From Diphasiastrum complanatum (lineage: Eukaryota; Streptophyta; Lycopodiopsida; Lycopodiales; Lycopodiaceae), in the NCBI GenBank assembly GCA_029204225.1, contig CM055110.1:18035501-18099500 (forward strand): DNA of 64,000 nucleotides, written 5' to 3'. Positions 21,555 to 34,003 of the stretch are shown here, piece after piece. The notes under the pieces were generated by a model. That model ran no database searches and had not been told where the DNA came from. It saw only the letters and a list, made by a program, of their open reading frames with translations. The stretch's first letter is position 1; each line of letters starts with the position of its first letter. Made by a program: the position numbers and the translations under genes.

Positions 21555-22730
21555 ATGAGTTGCAACGGCTGTCGAGTTCTTCGGAAGGGATGCAGTGACA
21601 AGTGCATTTTACGCACATGCTTACAATGGATCGATAGCGCAGAAGCACAGGGGCACGCTACAATGTTTGTTGCCAAATTCTTTGGGCGTGCGGGACTGTT
21701 GAGCTTTATCAGTGGTGTCCATGAAAAGCAAAGGCCTGGTAAATCACCTCCCCTTCTCTTCTCGCATTTTAGCCGTAAATCAACAGGCTAAAGCGTATTC
21801 TGGTAAAGATGACGGCTATCATGTGTAGTGAGTGATCATGTATCTACCTCAAGCTGAAAATAGTACGCTTTGTTGTTTGCAGCACTTTTCCGATCTTTGC
21901 TTTACGAGGCTTGTGGGAGAACTGTGAACCCCGTGTTCGGGGCCGTGGGGTTACTGTGGTCAGGAAAGTGGGATATCTGTCATGCTGCAGTCGAGACGGT
22001 TCTTAGAACGGGTTCCTTGCGGCCACTTCCTCAAGCCGTAGTTGTACCAAGCTCTGAGAACATACCGATCAGCTCTCCATCCAAAACTTTGTGTACTTCG
22101 AATCGCGTAACTAAGAATCTGTCTCGTCTTCCCCATTGGGCTCAACCCGTGTTCGAGGTCGTCCAAACGACGCAGAGTGGTGGTGTCCACCATAGTGTAC
22201 TGCAGTACGAAAACTATGGTATTTGCGAGCCAAAACAACTTGGTAGTCCTGATGTGAACATGCAACAACAGGTCGAATCACCAGGAACCCCTCCGCCAAC
22301 CAACGATCAAAGGACTTTTCCAAGAGAAGGGCATCAAGAGATTGTTAAACCAAATGTTTCAAGAAAAAGAGCACACAGCTGCACCGAGATCTCATCAAAT
22401 GTGTCTAGCGCTGTAGCTAGCAGATTGCAGCCTCTAGAAGGCATGGCTAGAAACTATCCAAATCTTTCTAGTAAGAGCAACACTCCATGTGAGGTTCAGC
22501 AGCCTAAGTCTACTTCTACAGACCTCATAGATTTGGATTTGACGCTAAGTTCATATAGCGCCGTTTCTTTTGAATTAAGATTGGGAGTTAGATCTTCCAG
22601 TCCTCCTCTTTGCGTCTCAGTTTGCTCTGACAGCTCCCTTACCAGTTTAAGCTCTGCAGATCTCGCTGTCTCACCAGTGATAGGAAATACTCAGGCCAAC
22701 AATCATAGTCGAATGCTCAACCTTCTTTAA
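21555..22730 (+). CDS. LBD: LBD class II transcription factor (LBD37/38/39-like)
   Basis: Two exons, 21555-21738 and 21883-22730, encode 343 residues. The 144-bp intron has GT (21739) and AG (21882) ends, is phase 1, and splits the Ala codon at residue 62, restoring a continuous LOB domain ('KQRP' then 'ALFRSLLYEACGRTVNP'). The zinc-finger-like C block has Cys3, Cys6, Cys13 and Cys17 (CX2CX6CX3C). The GAS block ('HATMFVAKFFGRAGLLSFI') and the class II pattern ending 'GLLWSGKW...AAVETVL' reach about residue 103. The class I leucine-zipper-like coil is not evident. A low-complexity Ser/Pro/Gln-rich tail carries an EAR-type repression motif LDLTL (residues 279-283), then 'FELRLG', and ends MLNLL. 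LOB proteins bind DNA in the nucleus. Class IIa members in Arabidopsis repress nitrogen-responsive and anthocyanin genes; the same role here is inference. The frame is intact, and this is the only convincing host gene in the window. Confidence 0.95.
21739..21882 (+). other. LBD intron
   Basis: 144 bp, from gtaaat at the donor to 'tgttgtttgcag' at the acceptor. Without removal, the frame runs to a stop at 21789-21791 inside the intron and loses half the LOB domain. Confidence 0.93.
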
Positions 22731-23006
22731 ACTGGATTTTATTGAGAGTTTAAATTTTAAACTAAACTGTGCAGTTAATACGTGATAGATACTTTGCTAG
22801 AGAAACGACCTTGAGATCGAATGTATAGGGTGAGATCAGCAAGTATTTTTGCTTTTGCAACCTTGTATTTGAGATCACAGTGATGAGCTAGTAGAAGTTG
22901 TCTTCATGATTTCGTTCAGAACACTCCGAATACTTTGAAAGCCTGTTGAACGTGAACTCTCTTTACTTGAATCTGTATGTTCATTACCTTGGCAGAAAGT
23001 GAAAGA

Positions 23007-23012
23007 ATAAAA
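23007..23012 (+). terminator. Candidate poly(A) signal of the LBD gene
   Basis: AATAAA lies 277 bp past the stop codon, in an AT-rich stretch. The position suits a plant 3' UTR. The actual cleavage site cannot be read from sequence. Confidence 0.5.
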
Positions 23013-24595
23013 TATCTACATTGAGTGATTCGTATTTTTGTTTAGCGTAATCCTGAAATTTCAAAGTTGCAGCGCGTTCCGTAAATATATTTTTTTAATT
23101 GCCAAATTTTGAATAATACTGTGAACTCCTATTGCTAATTTGAATACATCCTTACAAGCTTAATCAGAGAGAGAGAGCAGTAAAATATTTCCCAGTCCGA
23201 TTTTTTATCAACTGAATCTCCTGCAGCTCAAGAATTCCACTGTCTAATTAGGAGCTGGTCTTCCTTTCTTCGTCAGAAGTGAGGGTAATATCCGAGTTGT
23301 TCGCTTTAGCTCTTAACATTTTTTTTATATTTTAGATAGCAGATACGTACATTGATTTAACACTACTTTCTACGCATAGTTTTCTAATGGATTATCCATA
23401 GGATTCTGATTCCATACACCGCGAAAAGGACGATCAAAAGTCGTCAACAATAACAACAAAGGTAATCATGCGAGCCAAGAATGCCTCGGGTGCTAATATC
23501 TAGCAGGCATGCACCCAGCTTCTACTCAAGTGACTCCAATTTGTATGTCAGTTTCAGACTTGAACGCATCAACGCCTTATTTGCTCGTCTAGCTTATCAA
23601 CAGCTACTAAAGTGTACAAAATACATGAGCGAGTGGACTGACTGCACAGCTAGAATGCTCGTAACTTTTTCACGCACATGCTAATGCTCTTCTTGATCTT
23701 ATTCCATCCTTGCAAATCCTACACCAGAGCTCACAACACTCCCCCCCCCCCCCTTGGGAAGAATTAATGCATCGATTATTCATCAACTTCACCATGTTGA
23801 GAGCCTGCATATCAAACTAAACCTCTTCTCTGCATATTGGATTCCATCCATTGATCATCTCTAATGGTCTTAATTTCCTTTAGTGCTGTCATGTAAATTG
23901 ATGAGCTTGGATCAATAACTCTTTCATGAATTATGCTGCCTTCAACCAGAAATGTCCAATTCCTGTTATTAGAATTATTCAGAGTCAGAAAAAACATTGA
24001 ACACTTACTAAGGCTGTGACAATAAACATTGAACACATGGTAATACTGTCATCCAAAGTGTGAAGTCATGTGATAGTGAAGAGTTACTATGACGCACTCA
24101 CTTCTTAAAAACTTCCTTAGAAAACCAACAAAGAGCTGGTCAAGTCTGGAGAAACTTACGAAAGATCTTTGTTTTTTTTGTAAGTTTTTGGTAAATCTGG
24201 AGGCTGACTGAGCTGAAAGGGTCATTTTTAAGTGAAGTTAGCTCAAACAAGTCTCCACTGAGACCGTACAAGCAGGATGACCTCAATGATAACTTCAAAC
24301 AAGAGGCAATCAATGGGGAAAGAAACAAGTTTGAGTTTTTATTTGGGTCTCTTTTTCTGGATTTTTGAAGTATAAGATTTGAAAAAGAGTTACAAAAGTA
24401 AACAATTTGTCCTAAAAAATCAGTGGTTCAAAAGTTGTTTTGACCATTGAGTGTGGGACGTCCGAAGATGTGGAAGCCATTGGCTAAAAGAATTGAGAAA
24501 AAGATTGCCTCCAATTCTTTTTGGTGGCCATACCAAGGAGGAGGAGATAAAGAGGGAGTGTGTTGTTCATGAGTGGTATAAACAATAGCAAAAGC
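23013..24595. other. Intergenic downstream of LBD, nothing recognised
   Basis: It contains a short GA run (about 23167-23177) and a 13-base C run (23741-23753). Small open frames (for example 23481-23684 +, 24036-23812 -) lack known motifs. At 24430-24595 the minus strand may be the 3' flank of the copia RT fragment, but no LTR or polypurine tract is clear. Confidence 0.4.
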
Positions 24596-25412
24596 TCATC
24601 TGGTTAGCTCAACCTGCACCAGACTCAAGGCCGCTTTCTCAATCAGAGATGAATCACACATTGCCTTATACTCTGCATCTGTGGTGGATAAAACTGTACT
24701 TTGCTTTTTACTAGACCTAGAAAAACAACTGCCACAAAGCTGGAATACATACCTTGTGGTGGATCTACGATCATCATAGTCACCTCCCCAATCCGCATCC
24801 ACATAGCCACATAACTCAGGTAAACCCTCATGCTTCCTGTAAACCAAGCCATAATCGGAAGTGCCTTTGACATATCGCAAAAAGCGTTTGGTTGCCTTCC
24901 AATGCGTTTCCGTAGGTGCTGCCATAAACTGACTTACAATACCAATAGCATAGCATATATCTGGTCTAGTCGTAGTAAGGTAAATCAAGCTCCCTACCAG
25001 CTGCCTATATAGTGTAGCATCAAATGGCTGTGACTCGTCAAGCTTAGAAAGCTTTTTACCTGGTTCAATAGGAGTGTCCACTGGCTTGCAATCCTGCAAC
25101 CTGAACCTGTGCGGCAACTCTCTGACATACTTCACATGTGTTAGACCCACTTCGTGTCCTTTCTTCCACACCTCCACTCCAAGGCAATAATGCATGAGGC
25201 TGAGATCTGTCATCTCGAATTGTTTCATGAGGTCTTTCTTGATCATGTCTATCATTTCTCGATTATTTCCCGTGATAATCAAGTCATCAACATAAAGAGC
25301 AATCAAAGCAACCATACCATCAAAGCATAAGACATAAAGATTTGGATCAGAATGTGTTCTCACCATCTCCTTAGAACGAAAGTAGACATCAATCCTGCTA
25401 TACCACTCATGT
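24596..25412 (-). pseudogene. Copia RT-RNase H fragment (family H), minus strand
   Basis: A single open minus-strand frame starts inside RT ('EWYSRIDVYFRSK', 'THSDPNLYVLCF') and contains the palm motif 'ALYVDDLIITG' with both catalytic Asp. It goes on through 'HYCLGVEV', 'CKPVDTPIEPGKKL' and 'YRQLVGSLIYLTTTRPDICY', then RNase H ('GYVDADWGGDYDDRRSTT', 'STTDAEYKAM'). It loses similarity after 'AEYKA', about 70 codons short of a normal RNase H end. Upstream RT, integrase, protease and gag are absent: the frame meets the truncated LTR of family B copy B at about 25413. It differs clearly from the RT of Copia-G and Copia-M. Confidence 0.9.
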
Positions 25413-26093
25413 ATTGGCAAATCTAGCTTGATCAAGAACCATGAAGAATAGTGTAAATTTTGACATAATTGGGTCCCACACATGTGAGGCCATGATGCCA
25501 CATGGGAAACCCATCCTAATGTAGGTTAGGTCAAGTCAAGAGAGTTGGTCATGTCTATTTGGTGGTCATCCCTACTTTATAGGACCTACACCTAAGTTTA
25601 AGGTGAAAATTTGACCAACTAGCTACCTACCAAGCATAACTCTAGGAAATAGACTAGGGTTTCATTTTAGGTCAAGGAGAGTGAGTTAACTTCCTTATTA
25701 CATGCTGAAAATCCACCTAACTTCAAGAAGGAAGTCGAATTTGCTATGTATTCCAAGCTCTCATAGTGAGAAGATAGAATATTTTTGGAGCTCATTGGCA
25801 ATCTCAAGCTAGTTCACTATGTACATTGAGTTTTTGTGATCCAAATGAAACCAAATCAATTCTACTTGTTTCTCAGGTTGAAGGCCATACTACAGCCAAT
25901 ATCACACATGTGTGGTCTCGGATTTCAATGTTGATCAATGCTTTTGATTGTTCATGCTTGTTGTTTGTCAAATTGCCAATCTAGATCAACTTTTTGATGA
26001 CTAGTTTTTTGATAGATTGTTAAGCAAGCATCCAATCACTCTTGTGGATCTTTTGTAGATCCATTTATGGTCCTAAAGTATAGTACTTTCACA
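25413..26093 (+). repeat. Copy B 5' LTR, start truncated
   Basis: It begins at 'attggcaaatctagc', about 15-20 bp inside the family LTR, and ends CTTTCACA. The palindrome seen as CACACGTGTG in related LTRs reads cacacatgtgtg here (about 25905), consistent with CpG decay. Confidence 0.88.
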
Positions 26094-26106
26094 TGGTATC
26101 TGAGCC
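26094..26106 (+). other. Copy B primer binding site, one mismatch
   Basis: tggtatctgagcc follows the LTR. It differs from the canonical TGGTATCAGAGCC at one base (A to T). Confidence 0.8.
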
Positions 26107-26530
26107 AAGTACAAGAGCATAAGCCATTGATTAATGCAAATCCATTTTTAGCAAGTTTTGGTGCTAAAAACTAGTATTGAGAGGGCAAGCTCGAATCTTG
26201 ATTTTGGTGAGGAGATTTGATCCCAAACTTGGAAGGGGTCCAAATCCGTACTATCCATGTGGGCACGTCTGAACCTGCATTTAATGCATGGTATTCATTT
26301 GATCCAAATAAATACAATTTGTGTTTTTTTGATGTAATTTTTGGTGGAAATCTTAGGATAACCTACCAAGATTGAGTGCCATTGATTAGATTTGGCATAG
26401 GGTCATGAGATCTAATTAATCTATGCTGAAATTAGGTCCTCTAAACCTTTTTTACAGGTCTTGAAAGTAAATCAAAAAGTGTGAGGGGGCGACTTAGTCA
26501 TGTTATTGTCCAAAAATAGCCAAAACTGAC

Positions 26531-26875
26531 AAGATTTGATTGTAAGTAGATTTCACATCATCTTATCTTCATTCCAACTTTGTCAAGGAGTGCTAGAACT
26601 GAGATTATAAGTCCATTTGTTGGATTAGAAATCTAATTTGAGTGAAACACTACAAGAGAGAGACCTCAGTGAGTTTCTAGAGGCAATCAAGTCCATTTCT
26701 TTGCAAGATTTGTTTGAAAGTAGTTTTCACTTCATCTTATCTTCATTCTAGCTTTCTGAGGGAGTGATAGAATTGTGATTATAAGTCCATTTGTTGGATT
26801 AGAAATAAAATCTAAGTGAACACTACAAGTGTGAGACCTTTGTGAGTTTCAAGTCAATCAAATCTATTTCTTGTT
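26531..26875 (+). repeat. Copy B leader tandem duplication (2 x ~174 bp)
   Basis: Two adjacent units start at 26531 and 26705 with 'aagattt'. They share 'cttatcttcatt', 'ataagtccatttgttggatt' and 'agaaat...aag..agacct'. The same duplication occurs in copies C, D and F. Copy E appears to have a single diverged unit. It lies between primer site and gag, where retroelement packaging signals usually are. Confidence 0.85.
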
Positions 26876-26894
26876 TGTAGAAGTCACTAGTAAG

Positions 26895-27618
26895 ATGGGA
26901 TCCGCTGAAGCATACCTTCTAGAAGCTAGTGAGAGATTGAATTCTACAAATTATGCTACTTGGAAGGGAGTCACTCTTGGTGCTCCAAGACCTTTATGAG
27001 TTCTTGATTGAAGATGAAGATGAACCTTTAGGTGCACAGGAGTTAGCTAGATACAAAAAGAGATCTAGGCTTGCACTTCATTGTGTGAAGATAAATGTGA
27101 GCAATGATTTGTTGAGAGAAGTATCAGCATGTACTAGTGCTAAAGAGACTTGGGAGCCTTTAAAATCAATCTACAAATCTATTAACACTTCAAGAGTAAC
27201 CATGCTTAGAAATCAGATTTTGCAAAGCATGAGGAGAAGTGAGGAGAGTGCACAGGATTATGTACTCAAAATCAAGTCTCTAGATAGGGAGTTGGCTTCC
27301 ATTGGAGAGAAGATTCGTGATGAAGAGCTTGTACAAATTGTTCTTAATGGTCTAGGAGATGACTTTGAAAATTTTGTCCAAAGTTTTGCATTCCAAGGCA
27401 CTTTGCCAATAATAGAAAAACTTCATAGTGTATTAGTGGCTGAAGAGTGCAGGGTGCTCCATGCAAAATCTAGGATGAGTTCCTTGTCTTTGCAGGATGG
27501 TGATGCTAATGCCAATTTCTCATTCAAGGGAAAAAAGAAGACCAATGAAAAGAAGAAGCATCCAAATGTGGCTAAAGAAGAGGATGATGCATCAAGCTCA
27601 AACGACAAGTCAAAGTAG
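26895..27618 (+). pseudogene. Copy B gag, broken
   Basis: The family ATG is at 26895 and codon 23 is intact TGG (26961-26963). An 8-bp deletion directly after it shifts the frame. An open frame from 26953 carries the capsid-type region ('VSNDLLREVSACTSAKETWE', 'SMRRSEESAQDYVLKIKSL', 'ELVQIVLNGLGDDF') and ends at TAG 27616-27618, immediately before the CCHC knuckle. Copy A has the same TAG at the same place, whereas copies C, D and F have a Gln codon there. Confidence 0.85.
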
Positions 27619-28755
27619 AAATGCTTCTTTTGTGGAAAGAAGGGGCATTATGCATCTGAATGCTACAAGAGGCTAAGAGCACAAGTGGAGGAAGGCAAAC
27701 AAGGAAACTTTGCAAATGAGCAGGATGAGGATGAAGTAGATGTATTCTTGATGGCATATACATCCTCACCAGCAAGCAATAGCAATTCAAGAGACAAGTG
27801 GTGGATCGACAGTGGGGCTAGCTCCCACATGTCTTGTGAAAAGGACTTTTTCTCAACCTTACACTCATTCAATGATGCTAAAAAGTTTGTCTTTACTGCA
27901 AATGATGAAGAGTGTAGGATAGATGGTGTTGGCACCATCTCTTTGTGTCTAGAATCCTCAAAATGCATGGATCTAGAAAATGTCCTTTATGTACCATCAA
28001 TCACCAAGAATATGCTTAGAGTTGGTCTACTCTTAGAAAGTGGTTTGGATGTCCACTTTAAGCATGGTGTTTGCTTCATCTTGAAGAATGATGTTTGCAT
28101 TGCAAAGGGATTTAAACATGGAAGATTGTTTAAGTTGGAAGCTAGTGTTGCTTTTAAAAGAATGAGCTTGGCAAAGGAGGAGATCACTCAAGAGGAGATC
28201 TTGGCAAAGTTTGATCTTGCTTGCATTGAGGAGGAGCATCAAAAGGAGGAAGATCTTGAGGATCAGTCTCAAAGCATGAGAGTTCCAAGGGAGTCCTCAA
28301 TGATAATGGCCGAGTCATCAAATTGCATGCAAATTTTCCATTCAAGTGTGCATCTTGCAAGAATGGTGAGCATTGGAGAGTCTACTACTTTTGAGTACTT
28401 GTTGGATAGTACTAGTAGAAATGGAGTGACTTGTTGTTTATCTTTAAGATCTATGGTGTTTAGGACTCTTTATGACAAGACAATGAAATTAGATGCTTTC
28501 AAATCTCCATTTGTTGTTGATAAAGCAATTTCATTGGATAACTATTTTTGTAATAGTTTGAATAGTGTCATAAAAGATGAAACATCATTTGTATTGGAAA
28601 GCTTTGAGTCCACATTTTGCTCTTTGAGTAGAGATTGTAGAATCTACTTGTCTTCCATCAAAGAAGTTGTCAAGGGTGGAAATGTGATCTTTCAAGAGTG
28701 GAAGATTTGTAAATTTGAAGAAGCACATTTGGATCAACACCTTATTCAATTATGA
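27619..28755 (+). pseudogene. Copy B nucleocapsid-protease-integrase-derived ORF
   Basis: Past the TAG the frame continues with the knuckle CFFCGKKGHYASEC, then protease 'WWIDSGASSHM' and 'LENVLYVPSITKNML'. Next comes the integrase-derived region ('QIFHSSVHLARMVS', 'ISLDNYFCNSLNSVIKD'). Relative to copy F, about 66 bp are missing before 'CSLSRDCRIYLSSIKE'. The frame ends at 28753-28755. The remaining family sequence ('DPRTPRRTMSIK', 'MAWHDV') is in another frame (28715-28969). Confidence 0.82.
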
Positions 28756-28969
28756 TGGTTTGGAGTCAAGTCAAGTGGAGGAGCAAGCTCAAGACCCGAG
28801 GACTCCAAGAAGAACCATGAGTATCAAGATGGAGCCATCAAGGCTCAATCATAAGGACCAAGCAAGGAAAGTTGTCTTTGACAACATTATGTATGCACTT
28901 AATAGTTTAATTGATGTATCTTCAAGTGCACAAAATGCCTTGGAATCCATGGCTTGGCATGATGTTTAG

Positions 28970-29174
28970 TTTTGAAGTGTGCTACATGTATATAGACACA
29001 TTTATGGAACATCTTGTAAGGGATCCTCTAAGAGGTGGTGAAAGATCCTTCATGGACATCATTCTCTATTGGAGTCTCAAAAGTTCCTTGTTTGTAGCTA
29101 GATTTTTTAGACACTTCTAAAAGCATTCATTCATCTAGCAAGAGTTGTAAATAGATCGAGCTAAATTTGAGGAG
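28970..29174 (+). pseudogene. Copy B residual RT C-terminal piece and 3' leader
   Basis: In the 28911-29120 frame, 'GGERSFMDIILYWSLKSSLF' aligns with the Copia-G RT end 'NERSFKDITLYRKLIGSLIW'. This shows that family B kept a small piece from the far side of its RT deletion. A purine-rich 'gagg' string precedes the LTR, shorter than the 'gaggaggag' of copy F. Confidence 0.7.
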
Positions 29175-29820
29175 TGTGAAGAATTGCAAGAAATTGGCAA
29201 ATCTAGCTTGATCAAAAACCATGAAGAATAGTGTAAATTTTGTACATAATTGGGTTCCACACATGTATGGCCAAAATGCCACATGGAAATCCACTCCTAA
29301 TGTAGGTTAGGTCAAGTCAAGAGAGTTGATCATGTCTATTTGGTGGTCATCCCTAGTTTATAGGACCTACACCTAAGTTTAAGGTGAAAATTTGACCGCA
29401 TAACTCTAGGATCTAGGCTAGGGTTTCATTTTAGGCAAGAAGAGTGAGTTTATTTCCTTATTGAATTTGCTATGTATTCCAAGCTCTCATAGTGAGAAGA
29501 TAGAATATTTTTGGAGCTCATTGGCAATCTCAAGCTAGTTCACTATGTACATTGAGTTTTTGTGATCCAAATGAAACCAAATCGATTTCTACATGTTTCT
29601 CGGGTTGAAGGCTGTACTATAGCTTGTAGAACACATGTTTGGGCTCAAATTTCAATGTTGATCCATGCTTTTGATTGTTAATGCTTGTTGTTTGTCAAAT
29701 TGCCAATCTAGATCAACTTTTTTGTGTCTAGTTTTTTGATAGATTGTTAAGCAAGCATCCAATCACTCTTGTGGATCTTTTGTAGATCCATTTATGGTCC
29801 TAAAGTACAGTACTTTCACA
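29175..29820 (+). repeat. Copy B 3' LTR
   Basis: TGTGAAGAATTGC...CTTTCACA, 646 bp. It is shorter than other family LTRs because of internal deletions near 29396 and 29455-29465. Confidence 0.9.
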
Positions 29821-30328
29821 TGTGAAATTACTATAAAGATGGTTGAAGCTTTGCGATCGGATTGGGAACACAAGCTTCATGCAGCTTTATGGGCCTTTAG
29901 AACCACATTCAAAGTGAGTACTAGACAAACTCCATTTTAAATGGTGTGTTGTAATGCCTATTGAATTTGTTGTTCCAAGTCTAAGAGTCGCCATCGCCAA
30001 ACGACTTAGTACAGAGGAATCTACCAAGAGAAGACTTGACAACCTTCTCCAGCTTCACGAAACTTGCTTCCTAACACTTCATTCCCTAGTCATGGAGAAA
30101 CAACGTAGGAAAGCTTGGCATGATCGGAATATCAAGACCAAGGATCTTGTCAAGGGAGAATTGGCCCTGTTATACAATGCCAAGGCTCATAAAGACAAGC
30201 TCAAGTTTCAAGGAGAAGGACCGTACAAGGTAGTAGAAATCCGACCTAATGGTGCAATCATTCTCGTGCCAGAAGCGCCATCCTCGTCGCCTTCGTCTGA
30301 TCATGATGAGCCATCAACACCTTGTTAG
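29821..30328 (+). pseudogene. Ty3/gypsy integrase C-terminal remnant, plus strand
   Basis: Starting right after the copy B LTR, the plus strand reads 'KMVEALRSDWEHKLHAALWA' and then 'FRTTFKVSTRQTPF', typical of the gypsy integrase core end. After a frame break, 30328 is reached through 'PIEFVVPSLRVA', 'KQRRKAWHDRNIK' and 'KDKLKFQGEGPYKVVEIRPN'. It is related to, but not the same copy as, the minus-strand relic at 1907-2812. The rest of the gypsy element to the left is missing. Confidence 0.82.
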
Positions 30329-31020
30329 CTAGTCTAGGTAGGAGTAGTTAATTAATTTTGGTTTAGTTCATCTAAGTAGATATGTTAGATAGTCGTCAAC
30401 TCTGATAGATGAAAGCATAGACTAGTTATTCATTAACGATAGTTTAGATTTAAATCATTAGGAGTTAGATCTATAGAAACCCAATTAGATCTAGAATAGC
30501 TAACCCTTAAGGTAGGATAGTTAAATTAAAATTAGATCCACTAGATAGTTTCAGTTGAAATAGAGTAGTTAGGTAATTAGCTAGTCTAGTTAACAAGAGC
30601 ATGCCTAGGTAGGTAGCTTCAAGTTAGACAATCCAGACCCAACAACTAGGATTAATCTAAGTAGACCAATTAGATATAGGTATTAAGAACAGTTGGAATA
30701 GATTTAGGACTAGTTACCCGTAGAATAACAAATCGAAATCCTTAGATTAAGGTAGCTATTGACCATGACCCCTAGACTAGAATATCTCCCTAGATAGTTT
30801 GGTATATTGGATAGATGGATAGGTCATCCAGCAATATAGGCTAGATTAGATAAGTCTAGATTAGGCATGTAGTTTAAGTTAGAAGTTAGGTAAAATAGGC
30901 TTATTGTTAGATCGACCCGATTGGATTAGGTTGCTGCCCCTTAGCATAGTTTAACCATAAATTAGGATTAGATTAATTAAACAATAAGATAGATAGGAAT
31001 TTGGTTAGGCTAGGTAGGGT
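30329..31020 (+). repeat. TAG-rich stretch after gypsy integrase
   Basis: The trinucleotide tag/cta and variants such as 'gtagttag', 'tagattag' and 'ctaggtagg' are unusually dense over about 690 bp without a fixed period. It is probably the 3' untranslated region or LTR of the gypsy element. No boundary repeat was found. Confidence 0.5.
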
Positions 31021-32437
<1,417 letters not shown>

Positions 32438-32723
32438 GAAATCAAATTCTGTACTATTCCCATGTGTGGGAACTTATGAACCTACATTTATTGCACCATA
32501 AAAATTCAATTTGAGAGGTTTTCATGTAATTTTTGGTGGAGATTTTAGGATTATCTACCAAGATCATTTACCATTGATTAGATTTGAATTTGTTTCATGA
32601 GATCTAATTAATCTAGGCTGAGTTCAAGTCCTATTAAGGTTAAAAACGGGTCTTGAAAGTACACCAAGAAGGAAGAAAGAGTTTAAGTCATGTTAATGTC
32701 CAAAAATAGCCAAAATTGGCAAG

Positions 32724-33068
32724 ATTTGATTGTAAGTAGATTTTACATCATCTTATCTTCATTCCAACTTTGTGAGAGAGTGCTAGAACTGAGATTATAA
32801 GTCCATTTGTTGGATTAGAAATCTAATTTGAGTGAAACACTACAAGAAAGAGACCTTACTGAGCTTCTAGAGACAATCAAATTCATTTCTTGGCAAGATT
32901 TGTTTAAAAGTAGTTTTCACTTCATCTTATCTTCATTCCAGCTTTATGAGGGAGTGATAGAACTGTGATTACAAGTCCATTTGTTGGATTAGAAATCAAA
33001 TTTGAGTGAAACACTGCAAGTTAGAAACCTTTGTGAGTTTCAAGTTCAATCAAATCTATTTCTTGTTT
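32724..33068 (+). repeat. Copy C leader tandem duplication
   Basis: Two units of about 174 bp start near 32724 and 32898 with 'aagattt', as in copies B, D and F. Confidence 0.82.
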
Positions 33069-33086
33069 GTAGAAGTCACTAGTAAG

Positions 33087-34003
33087 ATGGGATCTACTGA
33101 AGCATACCTTCTAGAAGCTAGTGAGAGATTGAATTCTACAAATTATGCTATCTAGAAGGTTAGGATGAAGTCACTCTTGGTGCTCCAAGACCTTTATGAG
33201 TTCTTGATTGAAGATGAAGATGAACCTCTAGGTGCACAAGAGTTGGCTAGATACAAGAAGAGATCTAGGCTTGCACTTCATTGTGTGAAGATGAATGTGA
33301 GAATGATTTGTTGAGAGAAGTATCAACATGTACTAGTGCTAAAGAGGCTTGGGAGTCTTTAAAATCAATCTATGAATCTAGTAACACTTCAAGAGTGCTC
33401 ATGCTTAGAAATCAGATTTTGCAAAGCATGAGGAGAAGTGAGGAGAGTGCACAGGATTATGTATTCAGAATCAAGTCTCTAAATAGGGAGTTGGCTTCCA
33501 TTGGAGAGAAGATTCATGATGGAGAGCTTGTACAAATTGTCCTTAATGGCCTAGGAGATGACTTTGCAAATTTGGTCCAAAGTTTTGCCATCTAAGACAC
33601 TTTGCCAACTATAGAAAAACTTCACAATGTATTAGTTGCTGAAGAGTGTAGGATGCTCCACACCAAGGCAAGAATGAGTTCATTGTCTTTGCAGGATGGA
33701 GATGAGAAAGCCAATTTCTCATTCAAGGGCAAAAAGAAGACCAATGGAAAGAAGAAGCATCCAAAGGAGGGCAAAGAAGAGGATGATGCATCAAGCTCAA
33801 AGGACAAGTCAAAGCAAAAATGCTTCTTTTGTGGAAAGAAGGGGCATTATGCATCTAAATGCTACAAGAGGCTAAGAGCACAAGTGGAGGAGGACAAACA
33901 AGGAAACCTTGCATATGAAGAGGATGGAGATGGGGAGATCTCATCTTTGATGGCATCTACATCCACTCCAACAAGCAAAAGCAACTCAAAGGACACTTGG
34001 TAG
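33087..34003 (+). pseudogene. Copy C gag, broken
   Basis: The family ATG at 33087 is followed by TAG at codon 23 (33153-33155, the Trp position). A one-base loss near 33302 shifts the frame; the open frame 33281-33595 then carries 'RNQILQSMRRSEESAQDYVF'. A TAA (33593-33595) replaces a Gln codon. From 33602 the frame continues with the basic linker and an intact CCHC knuckle (CFFCGKKGHYASKC). It ends at TAG 34001-34003, in the second Trp of the protease entry motif. Confidence 0.85.

Larger units (their letters stand above)
25413..29820 (+). mobile_element. Family B copy B, non-autonomous copia
   Basis: A nearly complete element: 5' LTR lacking its first bases (25413-26093), a primer site with one mismatch, a leader with a 174-bp tandem duplication, gag, protease, integrase-derived region, a small RT remnant and a 3' LTR (29175-29820). 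The left end abuts the family H RT fragment and the right end abuts gypsy integrase sequence. No target duplication can be read because the left end is truncated. Stops and frameshifts break the ORF at several places. Confidence 0.9.

Noticed and set aside
21960-22323. Minus-strand ORFs of 70-102 codons opposite the LBD exon
   Set aside because: They are antisense shadows of a well-supported coding exon.
23481-23684. 67-codon ORF downstream of the LBD gene
   Set aside because: There is no domain, no splice context and a position in ordinary intergenic DNA.
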